Made by a program: the position numbers and the translations under genes
Notes under the pieces: model-generated
Told to the model about the DNA's origin: nothing
Database searches by the model: none
Seen by the model: only the letters and a program-made list of their open reading frames with translations
NCBI RefSeq assembly: GCF_001700435.1
Contig: NZ_LYPC01000009.1
Coordinates: forward strand, 1 to 64,000
Source of the DNA: Paenibacillus pectinilyticus
GTDB lineage: Bacteria > Bacillota > Bacilli > Paenibacillales > NBRC-103111
Length of the DNA stretch: 64,000 nucleotides
Direction of reading: 5' to 3'
Shown here: positions 35,512-44,053 of the stretch, piece by piece
How the letters are laid out: every line of letters starts with the position of its first letter
How positions within the stretch are numbered: position 1 is the stretch's first letter

Positions 35512-37047
35512 ATGAAAAGATCCACCTATCTCCTGCTTACGCTAGTGACTTGCGTACTTATTGTTGTGGCGTTGATGTATGGGAAGGGCGGAGGCCCGGG
35601 GCGCACATCGACAGCATCACCCGAGAAGTCGAAGACAGGCATACAGCCGACGACGCTGCACTTATTGTTTCCCTTGGAGAAGCCTGTCGCCCAAGATGAA
35701 GTCATACAAGCTGTTGAGGCTAAGCTGGCTAAGGACGGTTTGCCTATTAAGCTCGAATTTACGTATATTCCGTACGATCAGTATTGGAATAAGCTGTGGC
35801 TAAACGCCGCAAGCGGTGAGCCTTACGATATTGCGCTATCGGCATTCTCGAATATAGCAGATTTAGTGTCGAAGAAAGTATTAGCACCGCTAGATGATGC
35901 ACTTCGCGATTACGGGCAAGCCATTGTGGCGAGTACACCGGATTATGCGTTCCAAGGCGTCACGATTAATAGCCATATTTATGGGATACCGCGGGTAATG
36001 CCGATTGCCGAGTTTCAAAGCTTCGTGCAAATTCGTGGTGATCTGAGGAAAAAATACGGCTTGCCCGAAATCAAGACGGTTGCCGATATGGATACGTATT
36101 TGGAGACGATTCATGTGAATGAACCGACCATTACGCCTTATTTTTACGATACGGGGCGTTTCTTGCTTAGAGAGTATGGCGATGTGGCCTTTTTTGCGGG
36201 CGGCTATCTGAATGCGCCTGTGTATATCGATCCGGCGGATCCTGAGCTAAAGGTAAGAGATACGTATGAATCGGACTTTTTCCTTCATATCATGGAGAAG
36301 ATGCACGAATGGCAGAAGAAGGGCTATATTCCTTACGGCCCTTCGGATACATCGAAGTATCCAGATCCAGAGCTAGCTTTTAACTCGGGCAAAATTGCCG
36401 CTACCTGGAGTGTCGTCATGAAGCAAACAGAGCGAATTGATGCTTTCAAAGCGATGTACCCAGACGGAGAGCTGGAAAATGTGTATTTGCACCCCGAGAA
36501 GCCGAAGTACTTATTTACCGGAGCGGACAATATTCTCTCTGTCTTTTCGACCAGTCAGCATGTGAATGAATCTGTTGCCTTTCTCAATTGGCTGAGAAGC
36601 AGTCAGGAGAACTATGACCTCTTCACCTACGGGATCAAGGATGTGAATTATAAGCTGAAGGATGAGGCCATCGTGTATGAAGGGATTGATCCTAAGCATG
36701 CCTATAACCCCATCAGTTGGACGTGGAACGATATCCGATTTGCCCGGTTTAGTACATATATTTCCCCCGCGTACAGCAAGCAGCTGCGAAATTGGGATAA
36801 GGAAGCGATCGTCTCGCCAACGCTGGGCTTTGTGCCCGATCTAGCTCCGATCAAATCGGAAATTGCGCAGCTTAATGTGATCATTACGGAGTATTTACCG
36901 CTTTTGTATGATGCGAAAGTGGATTGGACAGCGACGATGGCAAGCTTTAGAGCCAAATTAAAAGATGCGGGAATGAATCATGTGATGACTGAAATTCAAC
37001 GTCAATTTGATGCGTACCACGCAAGCCGAAAGGTGGATAAATCATGA
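35512..37047 (+). CDS. Second extracellular solute-binding protein (DUF3502-type)
   Basis: A 511-aa solute-binding-fold protein. It has one N-terminal hydrophobic segment (residues ~5-23, YLLLTLVTCVLIVVALM) without a clear lipobox, so it is probably membrane-anchored. The C-terminal region ending with MTEIQRQFDAYHASRK and the segment SPTLGFVPDLAPIKSEI match the DUF3502 domain common in LplA/YtcQ-like proteins. The start at 35512 has AAAGGAGG at the right distance. It is unusual to have two binding proteins in one importer operon; it might serve a different ligand size or a sensing role. It overlaps the pectinesterase gene by 4 bp. Confidence 0.82.
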   Translation: MKRSTYLLLTLVTCVLIVVALMYGKGGGPGRTSTASPEKSKTGIQPTTLHLLFPLEKPVAQDEVIQAVEAKLAKDGLPIKLEFTYIPYDQYWNKLWLNAASGEPYDIALSAFSNIADLVSKKVLAPLDDALRDYGQAIVASTPDYAFQGVTINSHIYGIPRVMPIAEFQSFVQIRGDLRKKYGLPEIKTVADMDTYLETIHVNEPTITPYFYDTGRFLLREYGDVAFFAGGYLNAPVYIDPADPELKVRDTYESDFFLHIMEKMHEWQKKGYIPYGPSDTSKYPDPELAFNSGKIAATWSVVMKQTERIDAFKAMYPDGELENVYLHPEKPKYLFTGADNILSVFSTSQHVNESVAFLNWLRSSQENYDLFTYGIKDVNYKLKDEAIVYEGIDPKHAYNPISWTWNDIRFARFSTYISPAYSKQLRNWDKEAIVSPTLGFVPDLAPIKSEIAQLNVIITEYLPLLYDAKVDWTATMASFRAKLKDAGMNHVMTEIQRQFDAYHASRKVDKS

Positions 37048-38003
37048 TAACCGTTGCCGCAGATGGAACCGGGGATTTCCTTCGGGTTCAAGAGGCGATT
37101 GATTCCGTGCCCGAAGGGCGGATGAAGCCGATAACTATTCTTATTAAAAGCGGTACTTATAAAGAAAAGATTTATATCGATAACCCGTGGATTCGTTTGG
37201 TTGGCGATGGGGCGGAAACGACGGTCATTACGTATGACGATTATGCGAATAAATTGTTCCCGAACGGCGAGCCGTATCATACGTTTCATTCGTACACGGC
37301 TTATATTGGTGGGGACCATATTACGGTGGAGGGGATCACGTTTGAGAACTCCGCTGGGAAAGGCGAGGTCGTTGGGCAGGCGCTAGCTGCCTATGTCGAC
37401 GGAGACTGCGTCGTCTTTCGCGGGTGCAGATTCCTTGGACATCAGGACACGCTGTTTACAGGGCCGTTGCCACCGGAGCCGCGGGACCGCGCCAGCTTTG
37501 GCGGCCCAAGGGACGATGTGCCAAGAAGAGCGGTGCGCCAGTATTATGAGCGCTGCTATTTGGAAGGCGACATTGACTTCATTTTCGGCTCCGCGACGGC
37601 GGTCTTTCAGGATTGCGAGATCCGGTCGTTGGGCCGCGGTTGGGTCACGGCGGCTTCCACCCCAGAGGATGTGCCATTCGGGTATGTTTTTCGGGGATGT
37701 AAGCTGACTGGGGAGGCACCCGAACAATCAGTTGGATTAGGGAGGCCTTGGCGGAATTATGCGAAGACGGCCTTCCTAGATTGCTGGTTAGGGCCGCATA
37801 TTAAAGCGGAGGGCTGGGACCGTTGGAATGAACAGGAACCGATAGATGAGGTTAGGTATAGCGAGGTTGGCAATGTGGGGCCAGGCGCTGTAAGCGGTGA
37901 ACGTATCGCGTGGGCGACGTCGCTGAGTACGGTGGACGCGGCGAGGTGGACGGCCCGATATGTCTTGGCCGGCGAAGATGGCTGGGATCCGACGAACGCG
38001 TAG
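37044..38003 (+). CDS. Pectinesterase (carbohydrate esterase family 8)
   Basis: A 319-aa right-handed beta-helix enzyme that removes methyl esters from polygalacturonate or its oligomers. Family motifs are FHSYTAYIGGDHI, GQALAAYVDGDCVVFRGC, FLGHQDTLFTG with the catalytic Asp, EGDIDFIFGSATAVFQDC with the second Asp, and LGRPWRNYAKT with the active-site Arg/Trp. No signal peptide is present, so it acts in the cytoplasm, presumably on imported methylated oligogalacturonides. It overlaps the second binding-protein gene (ATGA) and suggests that the importer upstream brings in pectin fragments. Confidence 0.9.
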   Translation: MITVAADGTGDFLRVQEAIDSVPEGRMKPITILIKSGTYKEKIYIDNPWIRLVGDGAETTVITYDDYANKLFPNGEPYHTFHSYTAYIGGDHITVEGITFENSAGKGEVVGQALAAYVDGDCVVFRGCRFLGHQDTLFTGPLPPEPRDRASFGGPRDDVPRRAVRQYYERCYLEGDIDFIFGSATAVFQDCEIRSLGRGWVTAASTPEDVPFGYVFRGCKLTGEAPEQSVGLGRPWRNYAKTAFLDCWLGPHIKAEGWDRWNEQEPIDEVRYSEVGNVGPGAVSGERIAWATSLSTVDAARWTARYVLAGEDGWDPTNA

Positions 38004-38094
38004 GGGGGAGTTACTAGGTCATAACGCGAGCGGATGCTGGGCGCGCGTTGTGGCTTACGCGCATGGCGGAATGATGGAACACAGGAAGCTCGTA

Positions 38095-38228
38095 ATCCGA
38101 AACTCGAAACTCGAAACCCGAAACCCGAAACCCGAAACCCGAAACCCGAAACCCGAAACCCGTAAGCCAGAACCTAGAACCTAGAACCCAGAACCCAGAA
38201 CCCAGAACCCAGAACCCAGAACCCGTAA
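38095..38228. repeat. 7-bp tandem repeats (CGAAACC)n then (CAGAACC)n
   Basis: About nine CGAAACC/CGAAACT units followed by a switch to about eight CAGAACC/TAGAACC units, all on a 7-bp period. Simple repeats downstream of the pectinesterase gene. The gap 38004-38720 has no other gene that I can support. Confidence 0.9.
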
Positions 38229-38282
38229 CCCTGGCACCGTTTCACCACCGTTCTTCCGATTTTCGGAACCGGGGATAAGACA

Positions 38283-38460
38283 ACGGGAATCGCTTATTCG
38301 TCTCGTATCCTTGGATATGAACGAGATTAGCTATCCTGGTGTGCTTATATTCGCAAATGCGCGGCGATTCTCGCTGTTTGCAGGTAATAAGCACGTGCGG
38401 AGGTCTTATCATACGAAATACGCAAGTATTCGAATATATAAGCAAGCTAAGCTTGCCTAT
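38283..38460. repeat. Diverged copy of the 113-bp AATAAGCAC repeat family
   Basis: From 38386, AATAAGCAC, CGGAGGTCTTA, ATTCGAAT and ATAAGCAAGCTA occur in the same order and approximate spacing as in the 113-bp units at 51518-51990 (AATAAGCAC, CGGTGGTCTTA, ATTCGGAAT, ATAAGCAAGCTA). Upstream, GTGCTTATATTCGC near 38340 looks like the inverted end of the same element. This gives a dispersed, hairpin-capable family. Confidence 0.55.
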
Positions 38461-38461
38461 G

Positions 38462-38497
38462 CCGCCAGGATCAGCGATCCTGACGGTTTTTTATTTT
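38462..38497 (+). terminator. Terminator downstream of the repeat element
   Basis: CCGCCAGGATC pairs with GATCCTGACGG (one mismatch) over AGC, followed by TTTTTTATTTT. It may end the pectinesterase operon read-through, or an unannotated transcript from the region 38283-38460. Confidence 0.75.
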
Positions 38498-38616
38498 AAG
38501 AAGCAGTAATTCGGTTATAGAACTTTCATTCCTGTTGGTGATTAAAAGCCACTCACACGTATTCGATAGTCTATTCTCCTTGCTGTGGGGGCTTTCACGA
38601 TGATCCCATAGGATTG

Positions 38617-38645
38617 TTGACAATGGTTCTCATTTAAACTAAAAT
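38617..38645 (+). promoter_or_regulatory. katA promoter with overlapping Fur-like site
   Basis: TTGACA (38617-38622) and TAAAAT (38640-38645) at exactly 17 bp. The -35 overlaps TGACAATGGTTCTCA (38618-38632), which agrees with the Fur consensus TGATAATNATTATCA at most positions. The Fur assignment is tentative, but the promoter is strong by sequence. Confidence 0.75.
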
Positions 38646-38655
38646 AAATACTATA

Positions 38656-38670
38656 TTATAATAATTATAA
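38656..38670. promoter_or_regulatory. PerR box of katA
   Basis: TTATAATAATTATAA is a perfect match to the PerR operator TTATAATNATTATAA and lies about 11 bp downstream of the -10, so bound PerR would block initiation. Peroxide would relieve repression by oxidising PerR, as known for B. subtilis katA. Confidence 0.88.
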
Positions 38671-38720
38671 ATAAGAATGTTGATCATCCCTAAATCTTAT
38701 AGCTGAGAAGGAGAATGCAG

Positions 38721-40187
38721 ATGACATCTAACCATTTAACAACGAATCAAGGGGCGCCAGTTGGCGATAACCAGAACTCACGGACAGCAGGCCAGAATGG
38801 CCCGACGCTTTTGGAGGATTATCATTTATTAGAGAAGATCGCACATTTCGACCGTGAGCGTATTCCAGAGCGTGTGGTTCATGCGCGTGGAGCGGGAGCA
38901 TTTGGAACCTTTGTGGTGGAGAATGCCATGAAACGGTACACGAAAGCGGGCTTCCTAGGTGAGGTGGGCAAAGAGACACCGGTGTTTGTTCGCTTTTCCA
39001 CCGTGATTCACGGACAGGGGTCACCCGAAACAGCACGCGATCCGCGCGGCTTTGCGGTGAAATTTTACACAGAAGAAGGCAATTACGATTTGGTCGGCAA
39101 TCATCTTCCTGTTTTCTTTATTCGCGATGCGATGAAATTCCCTGATATGGTGCATTCCTTAAAGCCGGCTCCGGACACGAATGTACAGACCCCGGATCGT
39201 TATTGGGATTTCATGTCACTGACTCCGGAATCGACGCATATGCTGACTTGGGTGTTTTCTGATTATGGTACGCCCGCGAATTACCGTGAAATGAACGGTT
39301 TCGGTGTCCATGCGTTTAAATGGATCAATGCCGTGGGGAATTATGTGTATGTGAAATATCATTGGAAGCCGCATCAAGGCGTGCGCAATTTGAGTAAAGC
39401 GGAAGCTGCGGCTGTACAAGGCGAAGATTTCTCGCATGCGACAAGAGATTTATATGATCATATCGCTAGCGGAGATTTCCCGAAATGGGATTTGCACGTG
39501 CAGTTGTTGCAGCCAGAAGATCTGGATGCGTATGATTTCGACCCGCTGGATCCAACGAAGCTGTGGCCGGAAGATCTCATCCCGTTACAGAAGGTAGGGA
39601 CGATGACGTTAAATCGAAACCCGCAGAACTTCTTCGCGGACGTGGAGCAGGCGGCATTTGCGCCAAGCGTATTGGTCGCTGGCATTGAGCCGTCGGAAGA
39701 TAAGCTGCTGCAAGGCAGATTGTTCTCTTATCCGGATACGCAGCGGCACCGCCTAGGTGCCAACTACCTGCAAATCCCGGTGAACTGCCCGTATGCGACG
39801 GTGCACAACAATCAACGCGACGGCGCGATGCAAATGAAGCCGCAGTCTGGCAGTGTGAACTATGAGCCGACACGTCATGCGGATGCACCGAAGGAGGCAC
39901 CAGAATACCGCGACAGCAGTGCTCCGTTGCAAGGTTCATCCGTCGTTAGGCAAAAAATCGCCAAAACGAATGATTTCGCTCAAGCCGGCGACACGTATCG
40001 CAGCTTTAGCGAGCTGGAGCAAGCGAATTTCCTTGCCAATCTGATCGGTGATCTGGCTTCCGTTCACGAGAAGTCGAAGCTTATGGCGATCTGCAACTTC
40101 TATCGCGCTGACGCCAATTTAGGCGAGAGCCTCGCGGCAGGTTTGAACGTAGATATTTCGAGTTATGTGCAACATTTGAAGCGGTAA
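38721..40187 (+). CDS. katA: Monofunctional haem catalase KatA
   Basis: A 488-aa clade-3 type catalase, near the 483 aa of B. subtilis KatA, decomposing hydrogen peroxide. The N terminus (TTNQGAPVGDNQNSRTAG) matches KatA; RVVHARGAGAFG holds the distal His, and FYTEEGNYDLVGNHLPVFFIRDA and RLFSYPDTQRHRLG, with the proximal Tyr, are the catalase signatures. The start at 38721 is favoured because GAGAAGGAG ends 8 nt before it; an ATG 6 nt earlier is too close. Its promoter carries a PerR box and it is followed by a Fur-family fragment. Confidence 0.94.
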   Translation: MTSNHLTTNQGAPVGDNQNSRTAGQNGPTLLEDYHLLEKIAHFDRERIPERVVHARGAGAFGTFVVENAMKRYTKAGFLGEVGKETPVFVRFSTVIHGQGSPETARDPRGFAVKFYTEEGNYDLVGNHLPVFFIRDAMKFPDMVHSLKPAPDTNVQTPDRYWDFMSLTPESTHMLTWVFSDYGTPANYREMNGFGVHAFKWINAVGNYVYVKYHWKPHQGVRNLSKAEAAAVQGEDFSHATRDLYDHIASGDFPKWDLHVQLLQPEDLDAYDFDPLDPTKLWPEDLIPLQKVGTMTLNRNPQNFFADVEQAAFAPSVLVAGIEPSEDKLLQGRLFSYPDTQRHRLGANYLQIPVNCPYATVHNNQRDGAMQMKPQSGSVNYEPTRHADAPKEAPEYRDSSAPLQGSSVVRQKIAKTNDFAQAGDTYRSFSELEQANFLANLIGDLASVHEKSKLMAICNFYRADANLGESLAAGLNVDISSYVQHLKR

Positions 40188-40225
40188 ATATATTCTTTTG
40201 CACAATGAAAAGAGGAGGTTCCCTA

Positions 40226-40498
40226 ATGGTTAAACATGATCTGAATCTAGCGTTACAGCGGATGCGGGCGAGAAATATCCCGCTAACTCCGCAGCGGCGC
40301 GCGTTACTTGCGTTTCTGTACGCACAGGAGAGTTACACGACGGTGAAAGACATTTGTGAAGCGATGGCCGGTGAGTACCCGCATCTGAATGCGATGACAG
40401 TGAGCAGCACGCTGCACGTGTTTAAACAGCTCGGATTAGTGAATGAATCGACGGTTAGCGGAGCCTCCCTGCGATATGAAGCGGCGATTTGTTCGTGA
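40226..40498 (+). CDS. Truncated Fur/PerR-family protein, DNA-binding domain only
   Basis: A 90-aa protein that corresponds to the N-terminal winged helix of PerR/Fur (LTPQRRALLAFL, the YPHLNAMTVSSTLHVFKQLGLV recognition region in part). PerR is about 145 aa; here the frame stops at RYEAAICS, just before the zinc- and iron-binding dimerisation domain should begin. No continuation is found in other frames downstream, so this is not a simple frameshift. AGGAGG precedes the ATG at a good distance and a terminator follows. It may be a degraded gene or a small DNA-binding protein that competes with PerR at katA. Confidence 0.8.
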   Translation: MVKHDLNLALQRMRARNIPLTPQRRALLAFLYAQESYTTVKDICEAMAGEYPHLNAMTVSSTLHVFKQLGLVNESTVSGASLRYEAAICS

Positions 40499-40533
40499 TG
40501 GGTAGCGATCTATTCTGAATGAAATAAAAAATC

Positions 40534-40565
40534 TAGAGACAGCCTCTCAGGCTCGTCTCTTTTTA
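40534..40565 (+). terminator. Terminator after katA and the Fur-family gene
   Basis: AGAGAC and AGCCT pair with AGGCT and GTCTCT (one bulged C) over CTC, followed by TTTT. Confidence 0.8.
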
Positions 40566-40701
40566 CTTTCCTCTCATTGTCGAAAAATATTACGCTCAAC
40601 ACGAACGATTTTGACGTTTTCGGAGAAAGCAAACCTTATATTGAGATGTTGAGAAACGTAACCGTGGTCTTCAACGGACGAAAAGATCGAAAATATGCCT
40701 T

Positions 40702-40746
40702 AAAAGCGAACTATTCAAAAGAATTAACATAAAATCGTTCGTTTTT
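40702..40746. promoter_or_regulatory. PurR operator (paired PurBoxes)
   Basis: AAAAGCGAACTATT (40702-40715) and, inverted, AAATCGTTCGTTTT (40733-40746), with 17 bp between them. This matches the B. subtilis arrangement of two inverted CGAAC boxes with 16-17 bp between them, and it lies just upstream of the pur promoter. A third CGAACG at 40602 may be a further half site. PurR repression is relieved by PRPP in the known system. Confidence 0.7.
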
Positions 40747-40751
40747 TCAAA

Positions 40752-40781
40752 TTGACATGATACGTCAGTTGGTAGTAAACT
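40752..40781 (+). promoter_or_regulatory. pur operon promoter
   Basis: TTGACA (40752-40757) and TAAACT (40776-40781) with an 18-bp spacer, between the PurBoxes and the riboswitch. Confidence 0.65.
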
Positions 40782-40825
40782 AGGAAAGCGGGAAATGAAC
40801 CCGCACCAATTGAAAATGTCGAATC

Positions 40826-40896
40826 AACTCGTATAAAATCAGGGATAAGGCCTGAAAGTTTCTACCCAAAAACCATGAATTTTTGGACTACGAGGA
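40826..40896 (+). ncRNA. Guanine-class purine riboswitch
   Basis: P1 is CTCGTA (40828-40833) with TACGAG (40889-40894). P2 is TCAGG-GATAAGG-CCTGA, the junction is AAGTTTCTACC, and P3 has loop CCATGAA. J3/1 reads GGACTAC, so the ligand-pairing base is C, which specifies guanine or hypoxanthine rather than adenine. With a terminator at 40953, ligand binding should stop transcription of the pur operon early. Confidence 0.95.
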
Positions 40897-40952
40897 AGCG
40901 AATGAGGGGAACCATAGGAAGATGATGGTCTTTTTGCATTCGGTTCTTTTGC

Positions 40953-40997
40953 TGTCCAGCGTATAGAATCAAGAATTCTAGCTCTGGGCATTTTTTA
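40953..40997 (+). terminator. Riboswitch-controlled terminator of the pur operon
   Basis: TGTCCAG pairs with CTGGGCA, and an inner TAGAAT with ATTCTA, followed by TTTTTT. It lies 57 nt after the aptamer and 49 nt before purE, the place expected for the attenuator. Sequences between 40890 and 40950 (CGAATG with GCATTCG) offer a further hairpin. Confidence 0.75.
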
Positions 40998-41045
40998 TTT
41001 AGCGTATGAAATGATTATAAGTCGGCTTTCAGAAAGAGGTTTGTG

Positions 41046-41531
41046 ATGACGGTACGTGTTGGTGTTATTATGGGAAGCCAGTCGGATTGGGAAACGATGA
41101 AGCATGCTTGTGATATGTTGGACGAACTGGGCGTAGCCTATGAGAAAAAGGTCGTTTCCGCGCATAGAACGCCGGATTTGATGTTCGACTATGCGGCTTC
41201 CGCAATCGAGCGTGGCCTACAAGTAATTATTGCCGGAGCAGGCGGTGCGGCGCATTTACCAGGAATGGTAGCAGCCAAAACAGAGCTTCCGGTTATTGGT
41301 GTTCCAGTCAAAACGTCTACGTTGAACGGTATGGACTCGCTGCTTTCTATTGTTCAAATGCCAGGCGGCATTCCTGTTGCAACGGTTGCAATTGGGCATG
41401 CGGGTGCAACGAATGCGGGCTTGCTTGCTGCGCAAATTCTAGGCGCTTTTGACCCAGAGATTCAAGCGAAGGTGAAAGCACGCCGGGCGCGCATCACACA
41501 AACGGTATTAGAAAGCAGTGACCAGTTATGA
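41046..41531 (+). CDS. purE: N5-carboxyaminoimidazole ribonucleotide mutase
   Basis: A 161-aa class I PurE that moves the carboxyl group of N5-CAIR to C4, giving CAIR. The [20 protein letters not shown] motif, SAHRTPD with the catalytic His, and [13 protein letters not shown] are all present. ATG 41046 with AAAGAGG 6 nt upstream is taken as the start; a GTG at 41043 in the same frame is less well placed. It is the first gene of a twelve-gene IMP operon in the B. subtilis order and overlaps purK by 4 bp. Confidence 0.96.
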   Translation: MTVRVGVIMGSQSDWETMKHACDMLDELGVAYEKKVVSAHRTPDLMFDYAASAIERGLQVIIAGAGGAAHLPGMVAAKTELPVIGVPVKTSTLNGMDSLLSIVQMPGGIPVATVAIGHAGATNAGLLAAQILGAFDPEIQAKVKARRARITQTVLESSDQL

Positions 41532-42700
41532 GTGAAGCTACAAGCGGTAAGGTCATCCAGCCAGGAGGCACGATTGGCATCCTCGGCGGTGGGCAATTAG
41601 GGCGTATGCTCACGTTAGCCGGACGCAACATGGGATATCGCTTCGTGACGCTTGATCCGACAGAAGACGCACCATGCGGTCAAGTAGCCGATCAGATTCA
41701 AGCGAATTTCGACGATGTGGAAGCAGCCAGAAGGCTTGCGGCACGGTCGGATGTCATCACGTACGAATTCGAGAATGTGGATGCGAACGTGACCAACATT
41801 TTGATGGAAGAGTCCTATGTTCCACAGGGCAGCCATCTTTTATACACGACACAGCACCGTCTTCGTGAAAAAAGAGCGATAGAAGCCGCAGGCGTGCCTG
41901 TTGCACCTTACGCGGAAATCACCAGCGAGGCTGACCTGAGAGAAGCGGCAGAACGCTTCGGTACGCCATGCGTACTCAAAACCGCTACCGGCGGGTATGA
42001 CGGCAAAGGACAGTGGGTGCTTCGCTCGTTGGATGAAGTCCATGAAGCCTACGAAACGCTAAGCCGCGCCAAAACCGAGCTGGTGCTCGAACAATTCATT
42101 CATTTTGACAAAGAATTATCTGTTATTGCAGCTAGAAGTCCACGCGGCGAGGTCAAAGCATTTCCTGCTGCTGAAAATATACATGTACATAATATTCTGC
42201 ACGAATCCATCGTGCCGGCACGTATTCCTGTGCCCGTGCAGAAGGCAGCCGAAGAATTGGCGATTCGTATCGCTGAGTCTCTCGGTGTGATCGGGCTCAT
42301 CGCGGTTGAGCTATTCCTAACCAAGGATGGTCAGCTATATGTCAATGAGCTTGCGCCACGCCCGCACAATTCCGGGCATTACACGATGGAAGCATGCCGG
42401 ACGTCACAGTTCGAGCAGCATGTGCGCGCGATATGCAACTTGCCTCTCGGTTCAACAGAACTGATCACACCGGTGGTCATGGTTAATCTGCTGGGTGAAC
42501 ACATTGCGCCGCTGCACGATCGACTAGCTGAGCCAGGCTTCCTAGAGAACGAAGATTTGGGAGTCAGCGCGAAGCTTCATCTATATGGCAAGAAAGAAGC
42601 CAAAGAGAAACGCAAGATGGGTCACTTTAATCTTTTAACAGACGATGTTGCGAAAGCATTGACTTGGATAGAACAGACAGGCATTTGGGAAAGTAAGTAA
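41528..42700 (+). CDS. purK: N5-carboxyaminoimidazole ribonucleotide synthase
   Basis: A 390-aa ATP-grasp enzyme, carboxylating AIR with bicarbonate and ATP. Family marks are [16 protein letters not shown] near the N terminus, [12 protein letters not shown] in the ATP-grasp core, [15 protein letters not shown] and [16 protein letters not shown] with metal and substrate residues. The length is usual. It overlaps purE by 4 bp and precedes purB by 25 bp. PurE and PurK act in sequence, so the coupling fits. Confidence 0.95.
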   Translation: MSEATSGKVIQPGGTIGILGGGQLGRMLTLAGRNMGYRFVTLDPTEDAPCGQVADQIQANFDDVEAARRLAARSDVITYEFENVDANVTNILMEESYVPQGSHLLYTTQHRLREKRAIEAAGVPVAPYAEITSEADLREAAERFGTPCVLKTATGGYDGKGQWVLRSLDEVHEAYETLSRAKTELVLEQFIHFDKELSVIAARSPRGEVKAFPAAENIHVHNILHESIVPARIPVPVQKAAEELAIRIAESLGVIGLIAVELFLTKDGQLYVNELAPRPHNSGHYTMEACRTSQFEQHVRAICNLPLGSTELITPVVMVNLLGEHIAPLHDRLAEPGFLENEDLGVSAKLHLYGKKEAKEKRKMGHFNLLTDDVAKALTWIEQTGIWESK

Positions 42701-42725
42701 AAGAACCTTATTGGAGGAACGGAAC

Positions 42726-44021
42726 ATGATTGAACGTTACACACGCCCTGAAATGGCACGCATTTGGACCGAAGAGAACAAGTTTAACGCTTGGTTAGAA
42801 GTTGAAATTCTTTCTTGCGAAGCTTGGGCTGAGCTTGGTGTTATCCCTAAGGAAGATGTGAAGGTATTGCGTGAGAAAGCAAGCTTCAACATCGATCGTA
42901 TTTATGAAATCGAGCAAGAAACGCGCCATGACGTGATCGCCTTCACAAGAGCGGTTTCCGAAACGCTAGGGCCTGAGCGCAAATGGGTTCACTACGGCTT
43001 AACGTCCACAGACGTTGTCGACACAGCATTAGGCTATTTATTAAGACAAGCGAACGAAATTTTGGACAAAGACATTCAAAACTTCATCGAAATCCTTCGC
43101 AATAAAGCGATTGAACATAGAGATACAGCCATGATGGGCAGAACGCATGGTGTGCATGCAGAGCCAACGACGTTTGGTTTGAAAATGGCGCTATGGTACG
43201 AGGAAATGAAACGTAACTTGGAGCGTTTCCGCTTTGCCGCTGATGGTGTGCAATTCGGTAAAATCTCTGGAGCTGTAGGAACGTACGCGAACATCGATCC
43301 GTTCGTTGAAGAATATGTGTGCGGCAAGCTTGGCACGAAAGCAGCGCCAATCTCCACGCAAACGTTGCAACGTGATCGTCACGCTGAATACATGGCTACT
43401 TTAGCTTTGGTAGCGACGTCCTTGGACAAATTTGCAACTGAAATCCGTGCTCTGCAAAAGAGTGAGTTCCGCGAGGTTGAAGAGCCGTTTGCTAAAGGTC
43501 AAAAAGGTTCTTCCGCAATGCCGCACAAACGTAACCCAATCGGTTGCGAGAGCATTTCCGGTCTTTCCCGCGTGATTCGTGGCCACATGGTGTCCGCATA
43601 CGAGAACGTAACGCTTTGGCATGAGCGCGACATTTCGCACTCCTCCGTTGAGCGTATTATTTTACCAGATGCAACACAGTTGCTAAATTACATGTTGAAC
43701 CGTCTAGGTAACATCATCAAGAACCTAACGGTGTTCCCTGAGAACATGAAACGCAACATGCGCAGCACGTATGATGTTCCTTTCTCCGGCCGCGTGATGA
43801 CGAAGCTGATCGACAAAGGTTTTGCGCGTGAGCAAGCGTACGATACGGTACAGCCGAGAGCGATGCAAGCGTGGGAAGAGCAACGTTCTTTCCGTGAAAT
43901 CGTGGAGAATGCATCCGTGATCACAGAAGTGTTAAGCCCAGAAGAAATCGCAGATTGCTTCGATCCGAGCTGGCATTTGAAACACGTAAGCACGATCTTT
44001 GACCGTTTAGGTTTGAAATAG
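42726..44021 (+). CDS. purB: Adenylosuccinate lyase
   Basis: A 431-aa member of the fumarase/aspartase superfamily, the same length as in B. subtilis. It releases fumarate from SAICAR in IMP synthesis and from adenylosuccinate in AMP synthesis. [29 protein letters not shown], and the signature [14 protein letters not shown] with the flexible active-site loop are present. The start at 42726 has GGAGG 8 nt upstream. The codon use is strongly biased as in a highly expressed gene. Confidence 0.97.
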   Translation: MIERYTRPEMARIWTEENKFNAWLEVEILSCEAWAELGVIPKEDVKVLREKASFNIDRIYEIEQETRHDVIAFTRAVSETLGPERKWVHYGLTSTDVVDTALGYLLRQANEILDKDIQNFIEILRNKAIEHRDTAMMGRTHGVHAEPTTFGLKMALWYEEMKRNLERFRFAADGVQFGKISGAVGTYANIDPFVEEYVCGKLGTKAAPISTQTLQRDRHAEYMATLALVATSLDKFATEIRALQKSEFREVEEPFAKGQKGSSAMPHKRNPIGCESISGLSRVIRGHMVSAYENVTLWHERDISHSSVERIILPDATQLLNYMLNRLGNIIKNLTVFPENMKRNMRSTYDVPFSGRVMTKLIDKGFAREQAYDTVQPRAMQAWEEQRSFREIVENASVITEVLSPEEIADCFDPSWHLKHVSTIFDRLGLK

Positions 44022-44053
44022 AAAGTCCATTGGAGCAGGAAGGAGTGAGGTTC

